A DNA stretch of 64,000 nt. Source: Allantophomopsis cytisporea (lineage: Eukaryota; Ascomycota; Leotiomycetes; Phacidiales; Phacidiaceae). The translations under genes were made by a program, and so were the position numbers. The notes beneath the pieces are model-generated. The model was not told where the DNA came from. It saw only the letters and a list, made by a program, of their open reading frames with translations, and did not search any database. Where the stretch lies: the NCBI GenBank assembly GCA_024752435.1, contig CP103023.1, positions 1,054,001 through 1,118,000 of the forward strand, in the 5' to 3' direction. Of the stretch, positions 24,304 to 34,342 are shown piece after piece. The stretch's first letter is position 1; each line of letters begins with the position of its first letter.

Positions 24304-26779
24304 ATGGTATCTACAACCTCGAGACTTCCGCGACGTCACCGGCAGCGTCAAGCCCTTCGTTATGCCCGGTCCCAAACACCGTCAGATCCTCTGTCTAGAC
24401 TCCAGCAACTTCGAATGAACAATACTCAAGAGAATACTGCGGACCGCAATTGGGAGGCTGCCGACGCTGATCTTGAGACCAATGATGACTCTGGATACAA
24501 CTCTTCTTCCGACTTTGAGTCGAGGATGTTAGAGGAGATGGAGGAAGATTTCGAGACAGCTGGTCCTACTCTAGCCAATCATAGTGAAAGTACAAAGCTC
24601 TGCATTAAGATGGAAGAGCAGAAATGGCAGTCGTAAGTTGGCTACTGTTGAGTGAGGTTGAGAAATATATACTGACCGTATTGATTTAGGTTCTGCGAGA
24701 CTCGAAAAATCGATGCGAAGGAAGCTTTACTTGCTTGTAAAGCTGCACGATTCAAAGTCTACCTCTCTTTACGTGTTAAGCAGTCTCATGGACGGATTAA
24801 AAAGGAGTCTACCATCTTTACATACTGGAAGAATCTAAGCATGCTTTACGCGCAGACAGCAGCTCGTCATATGGATGAAAGCGTATTGTTTGATATAGGC
24901 AATGTAACTGTTTCATGCTCCTCTACGCTTTAAGACACTAACAGTTATGCAGTGGATTCATACTTTTTTGACTCCCGAGTTTCGCTTGGATACTTCGGAG
25001 AAAGAAAAGGCAGCTCTTTTTGTCGAGGACCTCTGCGTCCTTCAGAACGGCCATTGGGTACGAGACACCGAGGTCTTTACTCACGAGCGATTGCGGGTAC
25101 AGATGTCCCCTCTTATGACTATTGCTGGATGTACAGCTACCAGGCCAAGTGCACTTATTGGAAAGAAGCCGCTTCTATACAGCGACGTCGAGTTTCAAGT
25201 GTTTCCTCCGGCTGTTAGGGGACAAAGTTCTAGGATCGTTATGAAGTTGAATCTTAGGAACATTAAGAGATCTGGTGGGAAGTCTCGACCGTAAGTTTGC
25301 TCAATCGGTAGCCTGGAATAGACTTGCTAAGTGATATAGGAAAATATTTACATTCATGGAAGAGGACAACCTTTCTTGTAGTGTTGTATTGTTTATATTA
25401 GCCTTGGCCTTTGCCGACAATGCTTTCAAAAACAAGTTTCAAGGTCCTCAAGACATCTACAATCTGGTAGTGCCGCCCAATGAGGACCGCATCCGTCTAC
25501 GTTGGGATGAGAAATGGGCGTCGAGACCTATCTTCCGCGATGCCAAGCAAACTGCAAAGGGAAAGCGTATATCCAACACCGAAGCTCTCCAGTACAACAA
25601 ACACCGGCAACATTTTGTACGTTTAGGTCGAACATGCGGCTTTGAAAAGAATCTTGAGTGGTACGACTTACGACGAGGATCAGGAAAGAAGTTAACAGGT
25701 AAGATGCTGTTCTTCCGGTTGAATTACATCAAATCTAATATGAAGATACAGAGACACTTACTCCAGAGGAGTGCAACCAGATTATGAGTCATCGGTCGAG
25801 AGCCGTATATGAACGGCATTACATGCCAGCCTTTATCGACCGAGACTGCGAGGCTATCTACCTTGGGCATACCCGGCGAGATGATCTTGTACGAGCAGTC
25901 GGACGATTGATCCGACACAGCCAGGCGCCAATTAGATTGACTAAGGATCAGGAGATAGAAGTCAAGAACCATCCTGAACTTCGCAAACTCTACCGAAAAC
26001 GAGAGTTATACACTGAAAAGATTAAAGTAGAGCTTAACTTCCCTACGTTAGCAGCGGCTAAGGGGGAGACGAAGTGGTGGCAGCGGTATAACGACAACAA
26101 CAAGGAGATATGTAGCTTGAAGAACAGCTTGACTAAAGCCCGATTCAGGAGAGAACTCCAAATTTTCCACGATACAGTTGATACTACAGAAGTAGATAGG
26201 CAGCTGCAAGGGATTCTTCCATCTGAGGTTCTCACCCCGTCTGCCATTACATATGAGCTCCAGGAACGTGCGGCAGTAGTTGAATTGATGTTTACATCCT
26301 TAAAGGACCTCAGTGAGAAGCAGGTCAGTCAAGTACGTGTCCAGTTTATTAAGGCTCTCGCTCAACTCTGTAAACGACAAGAAACCCCCCACCAGTTCAA
26401 GCAGAAAGGGTCGACAAAGCCTTCCAGAGCGGTACAGTCTGAAGTACTTCAGCAGCCTGAGTACCCTTTCAACTCAGATGAAGCGAGGGCAGAGCAAGCC
26501 ACAATGAGTGTAGGAAAAGCAATTCTGAGCTCCCGTGACACAGTAGCTACCGCCTTCTGTTGTACTTTCTGCTTGGGTGATGAGGAAGTCGGACCAAACA
26601 AGCGCTATCACAAGTACAGCCGAATTGACAGTCTCATAAGGCATTTTCAACACCAGCACCTTAGATATCAAGACAGTGATGAAGGCTTTCACTGTCCTTA
26701 CAAAGGCTGCTCAGCGTTCCTAGGCAATTCAATGCACTTCTTGAATCACTTCGAGCGGCAACACAGTGCCTGTACGTGA
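24304..26779 (+). CDS. DUF3435 tyrosine recombinase with C2H2 fingers
   Basis: Five exons, 24304-24632, 24690-24903, 24953-25290, 25340-25698 and 25752-26779, join without stops to about 755 aa. The start is provisional. The core is DUF3435: SIFTYWKNLSMLY-like helix, WIHTFLTPEFRLDTSEKEK, TATRPSALIG (first catalytic Arg, about residue 245), ALAFADNAF, YDLRRGSGK (second Arg, about residue 405) and SHRSRAVYERHYMPAF (His and candidate nucleophile Tyr, residues 427-437), followed by FIDRDCEAIYLG. The family is related to crypton-type and Starship 'captain' recombinases that cut and join DNA. Residues 683-753 hold one imperfect and one classical C2H2 finger (HCPYKGC...HFLNHFERQH). It is intact although embedded in dead repeats. 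Whether it is a Starship captain, a crypton-like recombinase or a domesticated copy cannot be decided here. Confidence 0.85.
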
Positions 26780-26784
26780 CGTAG

Positions 26785-26960
26785 AAGTCAGACCTACCGG
26801 ATCGACAGTCGTAAGAAATTTTCAAACACAGCATCTTCGATTCCAACCATAAATGTTTCATTGTCCTTATGAATCAATCGTGCTTGGCAGTCTTAGGTGG
26901 AGGAACACACCTTTTTAAATCACTTCGACCGGGATCACAGTGGACGTATAAAGTAGAACC
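26785..26960 (+). pseudogene. Degenerate tandem copy of the zinc-finger end
   Basis: Directly after the recombinase stop, the segment from about 26790 repeats the preceding finger-coding DNA in mutated form: CGGATCGACAGTCGTAAGAA against CGAATTGACAGTCTCATAAG, and TTTCATTGTCCTTATGAATC against TTTCACTGTCCTTACAAAGG. It has frameshifts and no open frame, so it is a decayed duplication of the C-terminal coding part. Confidence 0.7.
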
Positions 26961-27483
26961 TATGTATTATAGTAGTAAAGTAAGTAAGTTATAATATAAT
27001 ATTATATATTATTACTTTTTATACTGATATCAAAATGTATAATTTTCTAACTTTCTTCAAGGGAATGTGTTGCGAGTTCTGTCACGTACGAGTAAAGGTA
27101 CTTATAATAATAAAATCCAAGCAAATGCACTGCCTAACCGCACAATATTATGTATACACAGATCTAGATTATGTATGAATTATATATCCTCTCATATTAA
27201 TTGATCACAAGCTCAATTTGTCCGCCTTTATCATCTCAAGAACAAGCAAACAATCATCGTGTAAGGAAGAATATTTTTTAATAAAATCACAAGCAAAATG
27301 CATGGATTTCACAAAATACAACTAGCGGACCTGGCTAGCACTTCATTATCACTACTTTTAAGATAAAAAAAGTGAAATATGCAAATGCAAACTTTCTGTC
27401 AAGGCCATCTATGTCTTTACAACCCTGCTCATGTTCCTCGGGTCTGGTCCTATGGTATCAAAGACATTGTAGACTACCTATAC
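26961..27483. other. AT-rich intergenic, no gene seen
   Basis: About 520 bp of AT-rich DNA between the recombinase remnant and the stop of the peptide precursor gene. It includes the precursor's presumed 3' UTR. Confidence 0.5.
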
Positions 27484-27798
27484 CTAAATGTAGCTCTGGT
27501 GACCGTCGGCTGCAAGGTCTTCGCGCTTGATGTAACTCTGGTGACCGTCGGCTGCAAGGTCTTCGCGCTTGATGTAACTCTGGTGACCGTCGGCTGCAAG
27601 GTCTTCGCGCTTGATGTAGCTCTGGTGACCGTCGGCTGTAAGGTCAGCACGAATGCTTACACCAGCTACATGTTTTGTCAGTAAATCACGATTTCCTCTA
27701 AAGAACTCATCGTTTTGCAAGGACTAACCAGGTATGGCTGCCCCTAAGACAACTGCAGATGCAGAGAAGGCAAGGAGGATATACTCGAGATACATCAT
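27484..27798 (-). CDS. RiPP precursor, four HQSYI repeats (dikaritin-type)
   Basis: Two exons, 27729-27798 and 27484-27665, split by a 63-bp intron, give an 83-residue secreted peptide. The first ATG (27798) opens a signal peptide (MMYLEYILLAFSASAVVLGA). After a short spacer (IPAGVSIR) comes TADGHQSYI, then three exact repeats of the 14-residue unit KREDLAADGHQSYI. Each boundary carries a KR dibasic site for the Golgi protease Kex2; the last copy ends at the stop. This is the architecture of UstA, the ustiloxin precursor, and other dikaritins: a signal peptide plus repeated cores, with UstYa oxidases nearby. HQSYI contains the Tyr-Ile pair that dikaritin enzymes can bridge by an ether. I do not recognise this core among known products. 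That the core is HQSYI, rather than a longer stretch, is inference. Confidence 0.87.
27487..27645 (-). repeat. 42-bp tandem repeat array in precursor
   Basis: Near-identical 42-bp units encode the 14-residue repeats. Only synonymous AGC/AGT differences in the Ser codon and edge changes in the first unit are visible, so the array is homogenised at the DNA level. Confidence 0.95.
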
Positions 27799-28385
27799 GT
27801 ATAACTTGGCAGAGAAAGGCTAGATTTGAAAGTTCTTGGAGAGAGAGAAGAGAAATAATAGGTTATAAGATAGGTATTTGCTTGTTCAAAAGTCGACCAT
27901 ACTCCGATTTATAGTCGTTTTCAAATAAAGTTAAATATTCGCTATTTGTGATGACTTTTTGTCATTGGAAACTTGCAAGCCATCTGCATGATCTGAAAGT
28001 GTCGGCACAAGGATATCCTACGTTACATTGTGCCGAACTGCTTTAAATTCTGTATTGAGCAAGGATATATGCAATATTCCTAGGTTGTAAGTAAAGCTGT
28101 AGACCCACATGCAGTATCTTAGACATGTAAGCTAACAACTGCTGGGGACACCGAGTTGTGTTGACATCGCTGTGAGATATTAGAAGTACTAAGTTAAGAG
28201 GGCGAAGTCTAGGGATTACAGCTCATCTTGACTTTTTGTGATTGTTCCAGAGCCCATCTATCATATACTTCTCAGGGATTTCCCCCCCTTCTTTCTCTCA
28301 CTATACTAGATTGTACGTTCACTGAAAGCCCCTTTCAAGCCAATAGATACTAACTTGGAACAGAATCTTTTCGAAACTCCTCAAA
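27799..28385. promoter_or_regulatory. Divergent promoter, precursor / UstYa-1
   Basis: 587 bp between the start codons of the peptide precursor (-) and the first UstYa-like gene (+). The head-to-head arrangement suggests shared control. No operator that I can name is visible; a C7 run (about 28284) flanked by T-rich DNA lies about 100 bp upstream of the right-hand start. Confidence 0.45.
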
Positions 28386-29036
28386 ATGCGTTTCTTTACG
28401 CAACACTATGAGCAACTCTCAGACAATGATGTTGAGAATGAGGCAACCAAGACAAATTGGAACAACCCGAGGAGAGGCTGGATGCCTTTTACAATAGTTT
28501 CCCTCATTCTATTTGCGAGTATAACAACAATTGGAGGAGCTAGCTACTCTACATCCACTGTCCGTTGCCATCACAACAATTCAGACACAATCACAAAAGA
28601 CTGCGGTAATTCAACCGCTGAAGCTCAGCGCCGTGGCTGTAGTTTCGACATGCTCAACTTTGCATGGCAAGTTCCTGAATGTTACGATGAGGAACTTATC
28701 AACGATTTCCTATCGCAAGAAGAGTGGAAGTTCTTTCATGATGCTGAAGGCCAGTACGAAGTACCCATCAAGGTCGTTGCGATGGGAGAAACCGATATGC
28801 TTTACGCTCAATGGGAATTCCATGTGGTTCATTGCAAGTATACATGGACACAAATGCATCGGGTGCTAGAGTTTGGCAGGCCGATAGATAGCCATCTATC
28901 GAGATTTGAACATACTAAGCATTGTGGAGAGGTGCTGATGGAAGATGGGCATGTAGAGGGTGGCAAGATGATGACACAAACCCCTATCATCTATCCGACT
29001 TGTACACTTGGACAACTATGGCAACAGGGCTCATAG
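28386..29036 (+). CDS. UstYa-like oxidase (DUF3328), copy 1
   Basis: Single exon, 216 aa. Short cytosolic head, one transmembrane helix at about residues 32-50, then a lumenal domain with the two DUF3328 signature motifs HVVHC (146-150) and HTKHC (176-180). It also has the subfamily word RRGCSFDMLNFAW (82-94). UstYa-family proteins are proposed oxidases that cyclise the core peptide of dikaritin RiPPs in the secretory pathway; the paired HxxHC motifs are essential in characterised members and probably bind metal. It starts 587 bp from the precursor gene in divergent orientation, so it is a good candidate modifying enzyme. It is most similar by eye to the gene at 35485-36162 and differs from the three FHQLHC-type copies between them. 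Confidence 0.87.
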   Translation: MRFFTQHYEQLSDNDVENEATKTNWNNPRRGWMPFTIVSLILFASITTIGGASYSTSTVRCHHNNSDTITKDCGNSTAEAQRRGCSFDMLNFAWQVPECYDEELINDFLSQEEWKFFHDAEGQYEVPIKVVAMGETDMLYAQWEFHVVHCKYTWTQMHRVLEFGRPIDSHLSRFEHTKHCGEVLMEDGHVEGGKMMTQTPIIYPTCTLGQLWQQGS

Positions 29037-29131
29037 GGATAATGGAAATGAAGCTATATCATAGGGGCATTGTTGATTCTATCGTAGTATTCAGTGAAGT
29101 AAAGACATACAAGGACTTTTCTCAACAAAAT

Positions 29132-29826
29132 TCATTCCCCAAATAGACCTTTGGGCTGCCATATCATTGCCACTTCCTCATAGGTCCCATGACCTCCATA
29201 AGGCTCCAAGTCGATCTCGAATTTGTCCTTCACTTCAAAGTTCAACTTCTCATACAATGGTGCTCCAGCCGGCGTAGCCTCAAGGTAGATCATGCCATTT
29301 TTGCTCTGAGCATATTCGATAGCCCAGCGCATTAATGAAGAACCAACACCCTGACGCCTATGCGAAGCTTTCACGGCCAAATCATCCACATCTGACCAAT
29401 ATTAGACGGAGCAACGACCGTAGAATTCGGGTCAAGCTTACGAAAGTATGGCTTTTCTGCAACGACTTTCCTCCGGACAACAATCATGCGTGAGTAATAT
29501 GCAGCAATAGCTACACTATTGAAACCCAGCGGCTTGCTTCGATTTACCTGCTGCTTTGGAACCTTTGCCCGAGTCTCGGAATACGTAAGTTCCACGAATC
29601 CAACAACCTCCCCAGTCATATCATCTGTCATCTTCATGATGCTTGCCGGTGGATCCATATTCACAAGAGCATCAGTCAGCCCCTCCTGTATACACTGGTA
29701 CCAAGCAATGAAATCAATGGCACCGAATTGAATGCGGCCCCATTCTGTTTCGAGCGTGGTTTCGAGAAGAATGTTGGCTAGGGCGGGGATATCATTTATC
29801 TCAGCGAGAGACATATGCAAAGACAT
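29132..29826 (-). CDS. GNAT-family N-acetyltransferase
   Basis: Two exons, 29442-29826 and 29132-29391 (50-bp intron), give 214 aa. The intron was placed so that PYF joins HVDDLAVKASHRRQGVGSSL, which restores GNAT motif A; RRQGVGSSL is the acetyl-CoA pyrophosphate loop (Q/R-x-x-G-x-G/A). The tail APLYEKLNFEV is motif B. The substrate is unknown. It is convergent with UstYa copy 1 with only 95 bp between the stops. Because it lies among the RiPP genes it might acetylate the peptide or give self-protection, but such small acetyltransferases are also common stand-alone genes, so membership in the cluster is uncertain. Confidence 0.85.
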
Positions 29827-30747
29827 CTGGAAGAGGTGGATAGAATGGCGTTCAGATAAGAGTATGCACGCAAGGGACTAGAGAAGTATTTATAGAGGAT
29901 TTTGCTATATGACTAAAGGCGTGCATGCACCAACGTCCTAGAACAGAAGGTGAAAAATGATACGATTGCTTTCTCCCACATGTGCAAGTCCTTTCCAATT
30001 GATAGCATATGTACAACGATTGTCAGTACGACTATTCTAGTCAAAGAATGCAGTGCAGACCTAGCGTCGCCCCCTGTAGAAGCAAAGTCGCTAGTTCATA
30101 GCTAAATAGTATATCGTGTGATCGATTGATTCTGAATAGCTTCCTTTTGATCTTTATATTTGACTTGGGTAGTATATGAAATATTAAAGCGGCTTCATAT
30201 TCCAGGTTTTTGGGTCCCACATGTATCTTGCCGGTTCTCATCTGTGTTATTGATGGAAGTGTATTTCTCCGGGAGCCCCTTTGTTGGTACTTAGTAGTGT
30301 GTGGCGGTATGTGCTCCTATCTCTGCATGCAATATGGACCGCTGGTTGGTTGCATCTTATTTGATCCAGGTTTTGAGTGTCGCCTCGAGGTTCCTTCCTT
30401 TCGCGCTGCCTCCTCGTCCGCTTGTTCGTTGCCTGTTCCAGCGTGGGCATAACACCGCAAAGCTGCAGCCTTAGGCCTCGCATCGGTTTCTGAAGGGTTC
30501 AAGGTTGGTTAAAGGATCCGTGCTAAACTTAGGTACCTTAGGTAAATGTAATGTGAGGCTCAAGGCTGACACGTGGGTTGTTTCTTCAACAGCCGCATTG
30601 TTGTGTTGCTCACCAAAAAGAAGAAAAGCAGGAAAAGAAAGCAAAAAGACAAAACAAAAAAGGAGAAAAAAGCAACACATGTAGTATACGATTTTCATAC
30701 GGTACATACGAACATGATTCAATTATGTATATCTACTTTAAAAGTCA
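29827..30747. other. Intergenic, no gene seen
   Basis: 920 bp between the acetyltransferase start and the UstYa copy 2 stop. The short open frames have no features. An A-rich purine tract lies at 30610-30670. Confidence 0.5.
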
Positions 30748-31900
30748 TTAAGATTTCAGATTAACCATTTGCTTCTCATGCTTGTACACAGTCGATTCCT
30801 CAAGAGGCTGGTCAAAGAGTGGCATATTTGATTCATCCATCTTGAATTCGTAAGGCGAAGCTATTAGGATTAGCTTCTCTATGATGTATGTACGAAATTC
30901 TTGATACGTACGCAAGTCGGGATGGTAATCAGGGTTGGAAATCAAATTTTGATCAAAGCCGTCAAATGAGTGTTCGAGGGCCCATGCGTGGAATTTGTCC
31001 CAGTTGATGCACTGGTGTTCTGTATTGAATACTGGCCACGGATGTTCATAATCAGGAATCCACTGATAGGTATTAGGGGCTGGGTCGGCGTGGCACATGA
31101 TGTATTGACGTATACTATCAAGGCAGTGATCTTGAGTACGTTAATTTTACAACCACAACCAACTTAGAAGAATGGACAAACCAATGTGATCTTCCAGTCG
31201 AGTCTGATTGATTGTGTAATATTCGGGATGTATGTATTGTCGAAAGAGTTTCTATTATCTATCAGTGGGTGTGGAATGTCATATTTTGTTATTACTCACC
31301 ACACAATGTAATTGATGATACACATCTGTAGTAGTCGTCAGTCCATGTCTTCTCTTTTACACATACTATTTTGGTTTACAGACCAAGTGTAACCATATGT
31401 CCTGAGTTGTCTTTAAGAGGAAGAGCGGTCCGATTGATCTTTTCCAAGGCCCAACCCGGATATCGGAACGCTGTAGGGGCCACCAAGTCTCCCCAAGCTT
31501 GGTCAAGCTCAGGGCGAGGCTTTCCCTTGTATGGATTCACATCATCGAGGCTCAAATAAAACGTTTTGGATTCGGGTTTCATAACATTGTGCGGAGCGAA
31601 AACTAGGATAACAATCAGTTCTTACTTCTTATATCAGAACGAAGGTAACTCACGAAACATCGAGGTTTTGTTCTGACTGCGTGCGTGGAGCAAAACGAAG
31701 ATAGCGGTATAGAGAGAAAAAACACACAAGTGAGTGACTAACCCTCTCCAATACCAAATTTGAGGACGAGGCATTGTAAAAAGACTTTCCGTAGATTCAC
31801 TACAGGTGGCATCTAGAAGTCTTTCATCTGCCCCCTTCTCATTCTCTGGAACAGAGCTAAGATGAGGTATTCGAGCTGCCAACGAAAACGGCATCATCAT
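30748..31900 (-). CDS. UstYa-like oxidase (DUF3328), copy 2
   Basis: Five exons, 31654-31900, 31384-31602, 31300-31325, 31182-31251 and 30748-31130, give 314 aa. A hydrophobic anchor (LVTHLCVFSLYTAIFVLLHA) follows a 50-residue cytosolic head. NPYKGKPRPELDQAWGDL is the usual UstYa pre-motif. The first HxxHC motif lies in VYHQLHCV, encoded almost entirely by the 26-nt third exon; the second is EDHIDHC, formed across the exon 4/5 junction. Splice sites were chosen because only they give both motifs in one frame. The C-terminal part is about 100 residues longer than in the sister genes (WDKFHAWALEHSFDGFDQ onward), with no known function. It shares a 387-bp divergent promoter region with copy 3. 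Confidence 0.87.
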
Positions 31901-32287
31901 GGCACTTTCTGTTGCAAAGATAATAAAATGAAATATTGAAAATTTTGTAAGACTAAAAGACTGAAAGACTGAAAGCTGGTTGTGCGGGGGAGGCCTTCTT
32001 GACTGAATCAGAAGGTATGATCAAAGAATGATTTGACTTACGTGGCTTGCATCTTACCTGTAAAAATGGCAATAGATCGAACCGTCGGCATCTAACGAGA
32101 AGTTGAAAGCGTTGATTGGTCGCTGGCGGTCCCAGTCAGGTTCGGACGGTTACCCATGTACATACGGATGGAGATTGATCATTTCGTGATAGATGTCTTT
32201 CATCAGATAAAAACCTCATTGTCGTTTCCTACTCCCCAGCTACATTCATAATATATCAAATTTCATTGAGGAGCGAAGACTTTCCAA
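31901..32287. promoter_or_regulatory. Divergent promoter, UstYa copies 2 / 3
   Basis: 387 bp between two head-to-head UstYa-like genes, with TATAATA-like DNA near both ends. Shared regulation is inferred from the arrangement only. Confidence 0.45.
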
Positions 32288-33240
32288 ATGAGACCAACAT
32301 TTAATTTCATACGCAATATGTACCCTTCATACATCTCTATTGCCACTGGAGACACTGCCTCGGCGGCGCTCGAGGAAGACGTTCTTCAAAATCGGCAGAA
32401 ATATACGACTCATGTGGAAACGCTCAAGAAGTTGCTTATGTTCTCTACAACATCTCTCACCTTGATGGCGATAGTTGTTACTATGCTGTTGTCTAAACCT
32501 ATTTCACCAGAATGCTCTCATATAAAAGCCGCTGGTTTTCAAAATCATGTTCCTGAAAGTATTCTAGCCCTTCACAGTAAAATCAACAGTATTCCCCTGC
32601 TAATCAAATCATTTAGTGCCAGAAACCATTATATATTTCAAGGAGGCACACGAATACAGTGATCGACCGTCTCCCAAGACCGATGAAATATGGAACAATC
32701 TTTTACCTGTGAGTATCCTTCCAAAAGCATGATATCTTAGGAGTGAATGCTCATTTTAGTAGCCTGGACGTGGCTATATATTTGTGGATGATGCAGAGCA
32801 CATGTTACCAGAGCCGGGAGAGACAACACCATGGGGCCAGATATATTCTGTTGCACTCTTTCACCAGCTACACTGCTTAGGTGCAATACGAGATCACTAC
32901 TGGAAACTCTTGGACGCTATACTGGACGATGATGAGAACTTGAAAGATCTTGCCAAAACCATAGAATCATCCCACCATATTAATCATTGCTACGACTATA
33001 TAAGACAGTCGCTCCAATGCTCTGGAGATATGTCTCTCGAATGGCCACGGACAGAGCCTGACGGTCAAAGATTCGTCGTTGATGGATGGAACATCCCTCA
33101 TCAGTGCAAAAGCTGGGTAAGTTGTATCATATGACAGCATAGAGGCTATTATTGCTTATACTTTCAATCAGGATTCAATCATAAAATACATGGACACGTT
33201 CCACTACAACGGGTCGCAGCGCTCTGATATATCAAAGTAG
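32288..33240 (+). CDS. UstYa-like oxidase (DUF3328), copy 3
   Basis: Four exons, 32288-32558, 32617-32708, 32763-33116 and 33172-33240, give 261 aa. Membrane helix at about residues 55-75; pre-motif YSDRPSPKTDEIWNNLLP; then GRGYIFVDDAE. The signature motifs are FHQLHC (about residues 154-159) and HHINHC (192-197), followed by DGWNIPHQCKSW, the typical UstYa C-terminus. The acceptor at 32762 was used because the nearer TTTTAG would give an in-frame stop; the first intron (58 bp) has a GCTAAT branch site. It is convergent with copy 4, with 158 bp between the stops. Confidence 0.87.
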
Positions 33241-33398
33241 AGCATCATAGCATAAGACTGAATCATTTATCTTATCTGATTTTTGTGTTCTCGTATTCAG
33301 ATAGAAAGCCCAAGCCGTCCCTCTCCGCCCATCTCAAGAGGTGAAACTTCTGGGAGATACACATTCATTCAAAAACTTAGCTAAGGCCTTCTGTATAC

Positions 33399-34342
33399 TC
33401 ATGCAATTCCAGCTATGCTCGTAGGCGCTTGGTTCTCCACCATAAATTCCCATAGCGTATTCCAATCCTTACATTGGTGTGAAGCGCCCCAGCCATCAAC
33501 TTGTATCCTGCCACCATTCTTTTCAATAGCGGCTGACTCTATCGTAGTGTCGGCAGCACACATCAATGCTTGTCTCAAAAAATCGAAGCAGTGGTCGATA
33601 TGCTCTCCATGAATATGACTGCGGCTAGTCTCGTTCAGATGACTTCCACCATGAAGTATCACATCATCCTTGTTCTCCTTTGCGGAGAAGTAAGATAACC
33701 GGATTAGACCTCTGCAAAGACAGTCATCAGTCACGATGTTAGATCTTTGATCATGGAAGCACTTACAAGCAATGTAGCTGATGAAAGACCGAAACAGAAT
33801 ATCGTTCAATCCCCAAATCCGTCGGAATACCAGGGTCAAGATTGAGTTTTGAGGAGTCCTTTATCAAGACGAAACCTCTGCCCGCTAAATTCTTCTCAAT
33901 ACGTTCTTAGGAGTAGTTGGGGAAGCAAGACCAATGACTCACGTGGCATTAATGAGTCCCAAGCAGCTATAGCCTCAGGATCAAGACCACCAGCAAAGCT
34001 CTTTTCGGGTTCAAATACAACGTCTCGATAGGTTACTGTAGAGAAGGTTAACTTTTCAATGCTACAAACATTGTACAGAAGAGATAACCAACATTTGGGT
34101 ATAATAGATGCTGGACCTGCGTTACGAAGACCAAATTTGTAGCCGATAATACCAGAAACTGTAATCACAAACAATATGAGGGAAAGAAGAACTGGAATTA
34201 TTCTAAGCCTTGGTATTTTGCTTTCCCTCGGACCCAAGAAAATATTTGACAGAAGATGTCGAGATAAGTCATCCTGGGGTCTAGGGTGGTCTGCTTCTTC
34301 TTCGTCATGGAGATAGTAGTCTTCATCACCTGAAGTCTTCAT
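33399..34342 (-). CDS. UstYa-like oxidase (DUF3328), copy 4
   Basis: Four exons, 34093-34342, 33943-34035, 33767-33884 and 33399-33711, give 257 aa. One transmembrane helix follows an acidic head (IIPVLLSLILFVITVSGIIG). The lumenal domain carries AIAAWDSLMPPGRGFVLI, then VFHQLHCLG and HIDHCFDFLRQALMC, that is both HxxHC motifs, and ends VDGWGASHQCKDWN. It is the closest match by eye to copy 3, which suggests a local duplication with inversion. The first intron has a weak donor (T|GTTGGT), so that boundary is less certain than the others. Confidence 0.86.

Noticed and set aside
27487..27645. Regular 42-bp repeats as a CRISPR-like array
   Set aside because: Units abut without spacers and are coding in a eukaryotic secreted-peptide gene.
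27379..27684. Plus-strand open frame with repeated VALVTVGCKVFALD
   Set aside because: It is the antisense translation of the 42-bp precursor repeat. The minus-strand reading has the signal peptide, intron and KR sites.
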